From NCBI RefSeq assembly GCF_004684095.1, contig NZ_SRII01000007.1, positions 248,001-312,000 of the forward strand: a stretch of DNA of 64,000 nt, given 5' to 3'. Within the stretch, counting starts at the first letter, position 1; every line of letters starts with the position of its first letter. The notes under the pieces were generated by a model. That model searched no databases. It was given only the letters and a program-made list of their open reading frames with translations, and was not told where the DNA came from. The stretch is from Hymenobacter sp. UV11 (GTDB taxonomy: Bacteria; Bacteroidota; Bacteroidia; Cytophagales; Hymenobacteraceae). Shown piece after piece: positions 35,244-43,112 of the stretch. A program made the translations under genes and the position numbers.

Positions 35244-36233
35244 ATGGCTACCGCCCCCCTCGCCTACATCCCCACCGCCGAGCCTGTGTCGCACCACGTG
35301 CGCGCCCGCCAGCTGCTTAAGGCGCACCCCGAAGTAAAGCGCCTGATGACCCGTAACTCTACCACGGCCCTCATCACGGCGGGCTGCGTGGCGGCCCAGG
35401 TGCTGCTTACCTACCTGCTGCGCGGGCAGGCCTGGTACTGGTCGCTGGCCGTGGCCTACCTGGTAGGTGCGTTCATCTGCCACACGCTGTTCGTTATTAT
35501 TCACGAGGCCACCCACAACCTTGTTTTCAAGGGCCAGTGGGCCAACGCGGCGGTGGGCATCGGGGCCAACCTGCCCATGGTGCTGCCCACGGCCATGAGC
35601 TTTCGCAAGTATCACCTCAAGCACCACTCGGCGCTGGGCCACTTCGAGCACGACGCCGACCTGCCCGACCACTACGAGGCCAAGCTCATTCAGCACTACG
35701 CCATTGGTAAGGCCGTGTGGCTGTTCTTCTTCCCGATTTTCCAAGTAGTGCGCACCTTTCGCTGCCGCAGCGTGGTACCGTTCGATAAGTACATCGCGGC
35801 CAACTGGGTGGCCCAGATTGCCTTCAACCTGGGCATGTACCTGTGGCTGGGGCCAGCGGCGTTTCTGTACCTATTCTTCAGCTTCTGGTTTTCGGTGAGC
35901 CTGCACCCGGTGGGCGCCCGCTGGATTCAGGAGCACTACCTCGTGCTCAGCCCCGAGCAGGAAACTACTTCCTACTACGGCCGCCTCAACGGCGTGCACC
36001 TCAACATCGGCTACCACAACGAGCACCACGACCTGCCCGGCGTGCCCTGGAACAAGCTGCCCGAGCTGCACAAGCTGGCCCCCGAGTTCTACGAGCCGCT
36101 GCTGCACCACACCAGCTACACCAAAGTGCTGCTGCGCTTCCTCTTCGACCAGGAAATCTCGCTCTACTCGCGCCTAGTGCGCGGCGAGCATGTAGCCAGC
36201 AAAGTGGCGCCCATGGTGCCCGTGGCCGAGTAG
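35244..36233 (+). CDS. Membrane desaturase similar to sphingolipid Delta4-desaturase
   Basis: A 329-aa membrane di-iron desaturase. His boxes: HEATHN, HLKHH with the following FEHDADLP, and YHNEHHDLP. The C-terminal segment GARWIQEHYLV, SYYGRLNGVHLNIGYHNEHH and KLPELHKLAPEFYEPLLHH closely follows the pattern of eukaryotic dihydroceramide Delta4-desaturases (DEGS/DES), including length (about 320 aa). At least four membrane segments can be seen, e.g. AVAYLVGAFICHTLFVII. Bacteroidota make dihydroceramides, so a sphingoid substrate is plausible; acyl-lipid desaturation is the alternative. No sphingolipid synthesis genes are adjacent. The ATG at 35244 gives the complete domain. Confidence 0.83.
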   Translation: MATAPLAYIPTAEPVSHHVRARQLLKAHPEVKRLMTRNSTTALITAGCVAAQVLLTYLLRGQAWYWSLAVAYLVGAFICHTLFVIIHEATHNLVFKGQWANAAVGIGANLPMVLPTAMSFRKYHLKHHSALGHFEHDADLPDHYEAKLIQHYAIGKAVWLFFFPIFQVVRTFRCRSVVPFDKYIAANWVAQIAFNLGMYLWLGPAAFLYLFFSFWFSVSLHPVGARWIQEHYLVLSPEQETTSYYGRLNGVHLNIGYHNEHHDLPGVPWNKLPELHKLAPEFYEPLLHHTSYTKVLLRFLFDQEISLYSRLVRGEHVASKVAPMVPVAE

Positions 36234-36272
36234 CCCAGCTACCCGCTGAACTCAGCCGGCCCGGCTCCATTG

Positions 36273-36316
36273 CTACCCCCACTACGCAGCCGCTTCGGGC
36301 TGCGTAGTGGGGGTAG
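36273..36316 (+). terminator. Terminator-like hairpin after the desaturase gene
   Basis: Nineteen-base arms CTACCCCCACTACGCAGCC (36273-36291) and GGCTGCGTAGTGGGGGTAG (36298-36316) with a 6-nt loop, followed by TTTG. Confidence 0.8.
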
Positions 36317-36386
36317 TTTGCTTTCCAGACTACCCGCCGCCGCGTAAGCTATCCATCAGTAATTACTGGCGCACTAGCCGTCTTAT

Positions 36387-36403
36387 TTACACAATCGTTA
36401 ATG
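36387..36403. promoter_or_regulatory. Half-conserved operator-like site upstream of susC
   Basis: TTACACAATCGTTAATG shares its first 11 bases with the perfect palindrome at 36641-36660, while the second half is degenerate. Confidence 0.35.
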
Positions 36404-36468
36404 TTCGAGAAGCTGTGGGCAAGAAAATGAGTTTTTTTCAAAGAGTTAATACTCGACAAAAAGTCTTC

Positions 36469-36482
36469 TGCAAACGATTGCA
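36469..36482. promoter_or_regulatory. LacI/cre-type operator TGCAAACGATTGCA
   Basis: Fits TGnAAnCGnTTnCA, the general LacI/GalR-family operator pattern with a central CG, at all fixed positions. It lies 227 nt before the susC ATG. Confidence 0.5.
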
Positions 36483-36640
36483 ATAGCTTTTTTAGCGAGA
36501 AATGACTCTTCAGTGATAATTTTCTTTTTGTTAATTCTAAAAAAAGCCGGTATTATTGTCTTGCTGATACAATGCGGCAGCACAGAAATGCAGCCCCGCG
36601 CGGGTTTACTTAGCAGTTGGCGGCGTTTTTTTTAATCAGC

Positions 36641-36660
36641 TTACACAATCGATTGTGTAA
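36641..36660. promoter_or_regulatory. Perfect 20-bp palindromic operator before susC
   Basis: TTACACAATCGATTGTGTAA is fully self-complementary, centred on CG, and ends 49 nt before the susC ATG, well placed to control transcription. The central AATCGATT suits LacI-family binding. A 17/20 match lies within araB at 43818. Confidence 0.65.
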
Positions 36661-36709
36661 ATGCTTGTTTCGATTTCATTCACTTTTCCCACCCAACTTC
36701 TTCTCGCTC

Positions 36710-39700
36710 ATGAGAAAGTCAGTACCCAAAATGGGGCGGCTCCTGGTGCCGGCCGCCCTCAGCTGCCTACCCCTGCAACCCCTGTTGGCCCATAGCTGGG
36801 CCGCCACCGAAATGCTGCGCCCAGCTCCGGCCGCCGGCCCCGTAACCGGCCGCATCGTGGATGAGAAGGGGGTAGGCCTGCCCGGCGTCAACGTTGTGGT
36901 GAAGGGTAGCAGCAACGGCACCCAAACCAATATTGACGGGCGCTATACCATTGAGGCTCCGGCCGGTGCTACGCTGGTGTTTTCGTACGTCGGCTATGCC
37001 ACTCAGGAAGTGGTAGTGGGCGACCGCAACACCATCGACGTGGCCCTGGCCGCCGATAGCAAGTCGCTGGGCGATGTGGTGGTAGTAGGCTACCTGGCGG
37101 AAAACCGCCAGAACATCAGCAGTGCCGTAAGCACGCCTAACCTGAAGGAGGCTACCAAGCAACCAGTGCCCACCATTACGCAGGCCCTGCAAGGGCAGGT
37201 GGCGGGCTTGCAAATAACCGGCTCGGGCGGGCCGGGCGAGGCCCCAATAGTAATAATTCGGGGGGCGGGCAGCGCTGGCAACAGCAATAGCGCCCCGCTC
37301 TACGTGATTGACGGCTTGTGGACCGATAACATCCGCGACCTCAACCCCAACGACATTGCCACGCTTACAGTGCTCAAAGACGCGTCCTCGACGGCTATCT
37401 ACGGGGCGCGGGGTGCCAACGGCGTTATTCAGATAACGACCAAAAGAGGCAAGGCGGGCGTGGCTACCATTGGCCTCAACGCCTACTACGGGGTAGATAA
37501 TGTGTACAAGCGCTACCAGCTCACGAACGCTAGCCAGTGGGCCGACCGCGCGGTGCAAGCTTATGCCAACGCGGGGATTAACCCGCTCACGCCGGGCCAG
37601 AACAGCCTGGCGGGCGCAGTAAAGGGGCCAGGCGGCGCCTTTAACCCCAATATTGACACCGATTGGCAGAAAGAGTTCTTCCAGGCCGGCAAGGTAGAAG
37701 ACTACAATATAAATTTTTCGGGTGGCACCACCGGCGAAAACACGGGGAGCAATTACCTGATTTCGGCGGAGTATTTTCACCAGGAGGGAATTGTAAAAGG
37801 GCCGGACTTCAAGCGCTACAGCTTGCGCCTGAACTCGGGGTTGACCAAGGGGCGCTTCCGCTTTCAGGAAAACCTGCAGCTCACCCACATCAACACGGTG
37901 TTGCTCAACGGGCTGCCCTTCATTGATGTGCTGACGATGCTACCCACCATTCCGGTGTACGACCCCACTAATTCTGGCGGCTTCGGTACGGGCTCGACCA
38001 TCAATAACACGTTTGCCACTAACCCCGTGGGCGCCCAGCAGCTGCTGCGCCGCACGCAGTCGGACAACCGGGTGGCGGGCAACGTGACCTTCGACTACTC
38101 CATCTTCGACTTCCTGACCTACCGGCTGAACCTGGCGATGGATGGCCACACGTATAGCAATTCCGACGCGCAGAAGCTCGGCACCATCCGGCAGAATTCG
38201 GCCATTCCGGTTTCGTACCTGTCCGAATTTCAGGGATACGACGTGTTTCTGATGGCGGAGAATACGCTGAACTTCAACAAGACCTTTGGCGACCACCACG
38301 TGAACGTAGTGGGCGGCTACTCGGAGCGCTACTACAACGTTCATAACACTACCGCGCAAACGCAAAACTTTACCTCTACCCCCCAGTACTACTTCCAGCT
38401 GAACGCGGGGCAGACGGTGGGCGTGGTGCAGGGTACTGAAGGCATCATTACCAACCGCTCGTACTTCTCGCAGGCTAGCTACGATTACAAGAACCGCTAC
38501 CTGGTGAGCGGTAGCTTCCGCCGCGATGGCTCGTCGCGCTTCATCGAGCAGAATCGTTTTGGCAACTTCGGGGCGGCCTCCCTGGGGTACCGCATCAGCG
38601 AGGAAGATTTTTTCAAGAATGCCTTGCCCGCAGTGAGCAACCTGAAGCTGCGTGCCAGCTACGGCATCATCGGCAACGACCAGCTGACGGGCGATTACTA
38701 CGGCGCCTACCTGCCTACCCCCAACATCAACCAGAACGTGAACTACGTGCTGGGCAATGGCCAGGTCGTGACCAATGGCCGCACCCAAACGGTGCTGGCC
38801 AGCCCCAACCTGCAGTGGGAAGAGCGCCGCACCAAGGACGCGGGCCTGGACCTGAGCTTGTTTGATAGCCGCCTGACCTTTACGGCCGACTACTACATTT
38901 CGGAAACGCGCAAGGCGCTGGCTCCGGTAGTAGTGCCCATCTACACGGGCAGCTTTGGGCCGGTGTTCCAGAATGCGGGCAATATCGAGAACCGGGGCCT
39001 GGAGCTGGCCTTGGGTTATAAGGGCAACCTGGGCGACTTTACCTATAGCCTCAATGGCAACCTCACGACGCTGCGCAACCGGGTGCTGGCGCTGCCCAAC
39101 GAGGGCCAGGTGCTGGTAGATGGCCAGGGCCTGACCAGTACCAGCGTGGGCACCAGCCTGGGGCAATTCTTCCTGGTGCCGATGGCGGGCATCTTCCAGA
39201 CGCAGGATGAGGTGAACAACTACAAAACGGCCGATGGGCGCCTTATTCAGGGCTATGCCGCGCCGGGCGACGTGAAGTACACCGACGTAAACGGCGATGG
39301 CATAATCGACAACAAAGACCGGGTGCACGTAGGCTCGGCCTTCCCCACGCTGCAGTACGGTGCCAACCTCAATTTTGGCTACAAGGGCTTCGACCTGTCC
39401 ATTCTGGTGCAGGGCGTGCACGGCAATCTGATTTACAACAATGCCAAGGTGGCGCTGGAAAATTATGCCGGGCCCAATAACTACGAGCTGAACGTGCTGC
39501 CGTGGTCGGCCGACAACCACACCAACTCCAACGCCCGGCTGCTACAGGGCCTGGGAGCCACCCAAGCATTGAACACGTCGGCCAACATGAACTCGCTCAA
39601 CTACACCACGCGCTGGCTGGAAGACGGGGCCTACGTGCGCTTGAAGAACGTGCAGCTCGGCTACACGTTCGGTAAAAACCTGCTGGGCTGGGCTCCGGCC

Positions 39701-39868
39701 ATTGGCTCGCTGCGCGTGTACGTGACGGGGCGCAACCTCGTGACTTTCACCAAGTACACGGGCTACGACCCCGAGATTACGGGCACCGGCTACTTCGGCC
39801 GCGGCATCGATAATAGCGCCTACCCCAACGTGCGCACCTTCACGGGCGGCGTGCAGGCCACTTTCTAG
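36710..39868 (+). CDS. SusC/RagA-family TonB-linked outer membrane transporter
   Basis: A 1052-aa outer-membrane protein. Signal region (RLLVPAALSCLPLQPLLAHS), carboxypeptidase-D-like domain (VTGRIVDEKGVGLPGVNVVV and DGRYTIEAPAG), plug domain beginning near VVVVGYLAENRQNISSAVS, with the SusC-typical GAGSAGNSNSAPLYVIDG and LKDASSTAIYGARGANGV, then a 22-strand barrel ending in aromatic Phe (VQATF). It imports glycans using TonB energy, together with the SusD-like lipoprotein encoded 29 nt downstream. The ATG at 36710 gives a normal leader; an upstream start at 36617 would read through the operator. Context points to an arabinose-containing substrate. Confidence 0.95.
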   Translation: MRKSVPKMGRLLVPAALSCLPLQPLLAHSWAATEMLRPAPAAGPVTGRIVDEKGVGLPGVNVVVKGSSNGTQTNIDGRYTIEAPAGATLVFSYVGYATQEVVVGDRNTIDVALAADSKSLGDVVVVGYLAENRQNISSAVSTPNLKEATKQPVPTITQALQGQVAGLQITGSGGPGEAPIVIIRGAGSAGNSNSAPLYVIDGLWTDNIRDLNPNDIATLTVLKDASSTAIYGARGANGVIQITTKRGKAGVATIGLNAYYGVDNVYKRYQLTNASQWADRAVQAYANAGINPLTPGQNSLAGAVKGPGGAFNPNIDTDWQKEFFQAGKVEDYNINFSGGTTGENTGSNYLISAEYFHQEGIVKGPDFKRYSLRLNSGLTKGRFRFQENLQLTHINTVLLNGLPFIDVLTMLPTIPVYDPTNSGGFGTGSTINNTFATNPVGAQQLLRRTQSDNRVAGNVTFDYSIFDFLTYRLNLAMDGHTYSNSDAQKLGTIRQNSAIPVSYLSEFQGYDVFLMAENTLNFNKTFGDHHVNVVGGYSERYYNVHNTTAQTQNFTSTPQYYFQLNAGQTVGVVQGTEGIITNRSYFSQASYDYKNRYLVSGSFRRDGSSRFIEQNRFGNFGAASLGYRISEEDFFKNALPAVSNLKLRASYGIIGNDQLTGDYYGAYLPTPNINQNVNYVLGNGQVVTNGRTQTVLASPNLQWEERRTKDAGLDLSLFDSRLTFTADYYISETRKALAPVVVPIYTGSFGPVFQNAGNIENRGLELALGYKGNLGDFTYSLNGNLTTLRNRVLALPNEGQVLVDGQGLTSTSVGTSLGQFFLVPMAGIFQTQDEVNNYKTADGRLIQGYAAPGDVKYTDVNGDGIIDNKDRVHVGSAFPTLQYGANLNFGYKGFDLSILVQGVHGNLIYNNAKVALENYAGPNNYELNVLPWSADNHTNSNARLLQGLGATQALNTSANMNSLNYTTRWLEDGAYVRLKNVQLGYTFGKNLLGWAPAIGSLRVYVTGRNLVTFTKYTGYDPEITGTGYFGRGIDNSAYPNVRTFTGGVQATF

Positions 39869-39897
39869 GGAATCTACTTGCTTAACCTCTCCTTTTT

Positions 39898-41433
39898 ATG
39901 AAATCCCACAAATTAGTTACCCTGTTGCTGGCGGGCAGCCTGGCCGTAGCTACGAGCTGCAAGAAAGACCTGCTGGAACAGGTCAACCCTAACACGCTGT
40001 CGGTAGACCAATATTGGAAGACGGCCGATGATGCCAACCGCGGGATTATTGCCTGCTACTCGGGCATTCAGCAGTATGCCTGCTACGGGCACTCGTGGCA
40101 GTTCATCACGGCCCGCTCCGACGAGTCGTACAGCCAAAGTCCCTTTGTGGAGCTGGCCCTGTTTACGCGCTTCGTGCAGGCCAATAACCTCTTCTTCATC
40201 TCGGCTTTTGCTTGGAACGACTTCTACCGTACCATCTACCGCACCAACCAGGCGCTGAACCACATCCCGACGATTACGATGGATGCGGCGCTGCAGAAGC
40301 AATACATTGCCGAGGCGCGCTTCGTGCGAGCGCTGATGTATTTCGACATGGCCTCGTTTTTTGGCAACATACCCCTCATCCTAGAAGACCCTACCGTAAC
40401 TACCCGCGTGAAGCAGGTGACCCAGCCAGAAGTAGAGGCTCAGGTGATTGCCGACCTGCAAGCCGCTATCCCGGACCTGCCCAATAGCTATAGCGCCGCC
40501 GAGCTGGGCCGCGCTACCAAGGGTGCAGCCCAGGCCCTGCTGGCTAAGATGTACATGCAGCAGCATAAGTACACCGAGGCGTCGGCGCTATTGACTACCA
40601 TTATTGGTTCGGGGCGTTACTCACTGGTGCCCAATTACGTGGATAACTTTACCGAGGCCAATGAGAATAACAGCGAGTCGCTGTTTGAGGTGCAGTACAC
40701 TGGCAGAGTAGGAGAGGTGGGGCAGGGCCAGGATAATGCCTCATCATCGGAAGGCTACGACCGGCCCAATTTCTTTGGGCCGCCCGTTTACTCGTATTCT
40801 GACGTGCAGCCCCGCCAGTGGCTCACGGCCGTATATACCGATTCGACGGTGGCACTGGCGCCGGGTAGCACCAAGAAGCACCTGATTGACCCCCGCCGCG
40901 ATGTGTCCATTATCAGCTCGCTCAACCCCGACCGCTTCTACGGCAAGACCTTTACCGAGCTGGGTTATGACCCCAGCCAGCAGTACTGGCGCAAGTACCT
41001 GAACGACCGCACCCGCACCACCACCGAGAACTTCAACTCGGGTATCAATTTCCGCATCATTCGCTACGCCGACATGTTGCTGCTGCAAGCCGAGGCTTTG
41101 AACGAGCTGGGCCAGACGGCCGCCGCCGTGCCGCTCGTGAACCAAGTGCGCGCCCGCGTGGGCCTGGCCCCCGTTTCGGCAGCTAACTCTAGTAGCCAGA
41201 GCGCCTTGCGCCTCTACATGCGCGATGAGCGCGGCCGTGAGCTGGCCGGCGAAGGCCAACGCTGGTTCGACATCAACCGCTGGGGCCTGCTCGACAACCA
41301 GGCCGGCCTCAACTACCTCATCGCCAAGGACCCCGACTTCACCAACTTTGTACTGGGCAAGTCGAAGCTGCTGCCGATTCCGCAGACGGATATCGACCTC
41401 GACCCCACCATCAAGCAAAATCCTGGCTATTAG
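39898..41433 (+). CDS. SusD/RagB-family glycan-binding lipoprotein
   Basis: A 511-aa surface lipoprotein; lipobox Cys near residue 21 (LAGSLAVATSCKKD). Family features: LSVDQYWKTADDANRGIIACYSGIQ (N-terminal TPR region), YIAEARFVRALMYFDMASFFGNIPLI (given as two adjacent motifs), and the C-terminal MRDERGRELAGEGQRWFDINRW. It caps the SusC barrel and captures the glycan. Same operon as susC; a hairpin follows, so downstream genes may need their own promoters. Confidence 0.95.
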   Translation: MKSHKLVTLLLAGSLAVATSCKKDLLEQVNPNTLSVDQYWKTADDANRGIIACYSGIQQYACYGHSWQFITARSDESYSQSPFVELALFTRFVQANNLFFISAFAWNDFYRTIYRTNQALNHIPTITMDAALQKQYIAEARFVRALMYFDMASFFGNIPLILEDPTVTTRVKQVTQPEVEAQVIADLQAAIPDLPNSYSAAELGRATKGAAQALLAKMYMQQHKYTEASALLTTIIGSGRYSLVPNYVDNFTEANENNSESLFEVQYTGRVGEVGQGQDNASSSEGYDRPNFFGPPVYSYSDVQPRQWLTAVYTDSTVALAPGSTKKHLIDPRRDVSIISSLNPDRFYGKTFTELGYDPSQQYWRKYLNDRTRTTTENFNSGINFRIIRYADMLLLQAEALNELGQTAAAVPLVNQVRARVGLAPVSAANSSSQSALRLYMRDERGRELAGEGQRWFDINRWGLLDNQAGLNYLIAKDPDFTNFVLGKSKLLPIPQTDIDLDPTIKQNPGY

Positions 41434-41450
41434 CCTAGCTAATGGCGACT

Positions 41451-41492
41451 GCCCCTACCCCCTCATCTGGCTCAGATGGGTGGGGTAGGGGC
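41451..41492 (+). terminator. Hairpin after susD
   Basis: GCCCCTACCCCCTCATCT pairs with AGATGGGTGGGGTAGGGGC around a 5-nt loop. No T-run follows, so it may be an attenuating stem that leaves partial read-through into the arabinose genes. Confidence 0.65.
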
Positions 41493-41795
41493 TTGGGCCA
41501 TCCTCATCCGTTCCTGCCCGCTAGGGCCTGACTCTTTGCCGCTGTGCGTGGCGGCCAGCGCTGGCGAACCACGCTACGGTGGCGCTGGGCAACACGAGGG
41601 GGGTAGGGGCAGCACGGTAGTAAAAGCCGTGAATTTGCAAGCCAGGCGGTGTGCCAGCCGTAAGTTGGGCCCGCCGCAAGCGCCGCCAGCCGTGAATACG
41701 GGCCTGCGTGCGAGCAGCTACTTGGTGCGAATACGCCGCGAAGGGGGCATATTTACGCAAAAAGTGTCCGTTTTTTAATCTTTCCCTCCACTTTC
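41493..41795. other. Intergenic region before the mutarotase gene, no gene seen
   Basis: About 300 bases. One frame is open but shows Arg/Gly/Pro-rich non-protein-like composition. The last 50 bases before 41796 are AT-rich and presumably hold the promoter for the galM-ara genes; no exact -7 box was found. Confidence 0.5.
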
Positions 41796-43004
41796 ATGCC
41801 CACCTACCCGCGCCTTTGCGTACTTGCCGCCGGTTTCGGCAGCGCCCTGCTGCTGACCGCCTGCTCGTCCAATTCCACCACCAGCCAGGAAGCGGCTACT
41901 ACGTCGGCCCCGGCCGACTCGGCCGCTACCGGCGCCAGCGCTTCCGCCATGCCCACCTCCGCTTCGTTCGGTAAAACTGCCGACGGCACCGAAATCCAGC
42001 TTTTCACCCTTACCAATAAGAACGGCCTCAAGGCCAGCATCAGCACCTACGGCGGCACGCTTACCAGCCTGCTCGTGCCCGACAAGGCCGGCAAGCTGAG
42101 CGACGTCATCCTAGGCTTTGATAACGTGAGCGGCTACCTCAGCCCCGCGTTTAGGAAAGCCGGCCCCTACTTCGGGGCGCTCATCGGGCGCTACGGCAAC
42201 CGCATTGGGAAGGGGCAGTTTACCATTGATGGCAAGACCTACCACGTGGGCCTAAACAACAACGGCAATTCGCTGCACGGCGGCACCGTGGGCTTCGACC
42301 AAAAAGTGTGGACCGCCAAGCCCGGCACCTCAGCCGACGGCGAAACGCTGACGCTGACCTACCTCAGCAAAGACGGCGAGGAAGGCTACCCCGGCAACCT
42401 GACCGTGACGGTGGTGTATACCCTGACGGCCGACAACGCCCTCAAAATCGACTACACCGCCACCACCGACAAGGCTACCCCCGTCAACCTCACCAACCAC
42501 GCCTACTTTAACCTGGCCCAGGGCCAGAGCAAGGACGTGCTGGCCCATATGGTCACAATTCCCGCTGACCGCTACACGGTGGTCGATGCTAACCTCATCC
42601 CGACCGGCGAGCTGAAGCCGGTGAAGGGTACGCCCTTCGACTTTACTACCCCCCACGCCATCGGCGAGCGCATTGCGCAGGTGCCCGGTGGCTACGACCA
42701 CAACTGGGTCCTGAACCAGGCCACCGGCCAGCACAGCGCCGCCACCGTGTACGAGCCCACCACCGGCCGCACCATGGAAGTAACCACCGACGAGCCCGGC
42801 GTGCAGTTCTACACCGGCAACTTCCTCGACGGCTCTTTGACCGGCAAGAACGGGGTAGTGTACGGCAAGCACGCCGGCTTCTGCCTCGAAACCCAGCACT
42901 TTCCTGATTCGCCCAACCAGGCCAAGTTTCCGAATACGATTCTCAAGCCGGGCGAAACCTACCACACCACCACCAGTTACACGTTTGGGGTGCGCAAGCA
43001 GTAA
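41796..43004 (+). CDS. galM: Aldose 1-epimerase (mutarotase), predicted lipoprotein
   Basis: A 402-aa enzyme that interconverts alpha and beta sugar anomers. Lipoprotein signal with Cys near residue 23 (GSALLLTACSSNS), a Ser/Ala/Thr-rich linker of about 30 residues, then the galactose mutarotase-like beta-sandwich: catalytic His in NLTNHAYFNL and Glu in FCLETQHFPDSPN; YGGTLTSLLVPD and GRYGNRI are family typical. In this locus L-arabinose is the probable substrate. Export fits anomer equilibration outside the inner membrane. First gene of the galM-araB-araD-araA set. Confidence 0.9.
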   Translation: MPTYPRLCVLAAGFGSALLLTACSSNSTTSQEAATTSAPADSAATGASASAMPTSASFGKTADGTEIQLFTLTNKNGLKASISTYGGTLTSLLVPDKAGKLSDVILGFDNVSGYLSPAFRKAGPYFGALIGRYGNRIGKGQFTIDGKTYHVGLNNNGNSLHGGTVGFDQKVWTAKPGTSADGETLTLTYLSKDGEEGYPGNLTVTVVYTLTADNALKIDYTATTDKATPVNLTNHAYFNLAQGQSKDVLAHMVTIPADRYTVVDANLIPTGELKPVKGTPFDFTTPHAIGERIAQVPGGYDHNWVLNQATGQHSAATVYEPTTGRTMEVTTDEPGVQFYTGNFLDGSLTGKNGVVYGKHAGFCLETQHFPDSPNQAKFPNTILKPGETYHTTTSYTFGVRKQ

Positions 43005-43108
43005 ATGAGCAAATGAGTAAGTGAGCAAGTAACCCGTTACCTGCTCACTTACGGCTTGCTACCAAGGCCTTGTGCCCATTTACTCATCTACTCACTTACT
43101 CATTTACT
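43000..43108. repeat. Palindromic repeat of TGAGTAA/TGAGCAA units between galM and araB
   Basis: Left arm from 43000 (AGTAAATGAGCAAATGAGTA...) pairs roughly with 43080-43108 (TTACTCATCTACTCACTTAC...); an inner hairpin covers 43018-43051. The left edge overlaps the galM stop codon and the right edge ends 4 nt before the araB GTG. Confidence 0.6.
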
Positions 43109-43112
43109 ATTC

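Larger units (their letters stand above)
36317..36709 (+). promoter_or_regulatory. AT-rich control region of the arabinan PUL
   Basis: Nearly 400 bases without a gene before susC; 36360-36560 is clearly AT-richer than the flanks. It holds three operator-like palindromes, listed separately. An exact TAnnTTTG box was not found, so the promoter may need an activator, or differ from consensus. Confidence 0.55.

Noticed and set aside
37940-39520. 526-codon open frame antisense to susC
   Set aside because: GC-rich coding DNA leaves long stop-free antisense frames; the translation is low-complexity His/Val/Ala/Gly/Arg-rich and shows no family motif, while susC is certain.
41476-41778. 100-codon open frame between susD and galM
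   Set aside because: Starts inside the susD hairpin; Arg/Gly/Ser-rich composition unlike a protein, no motif, no promoter.
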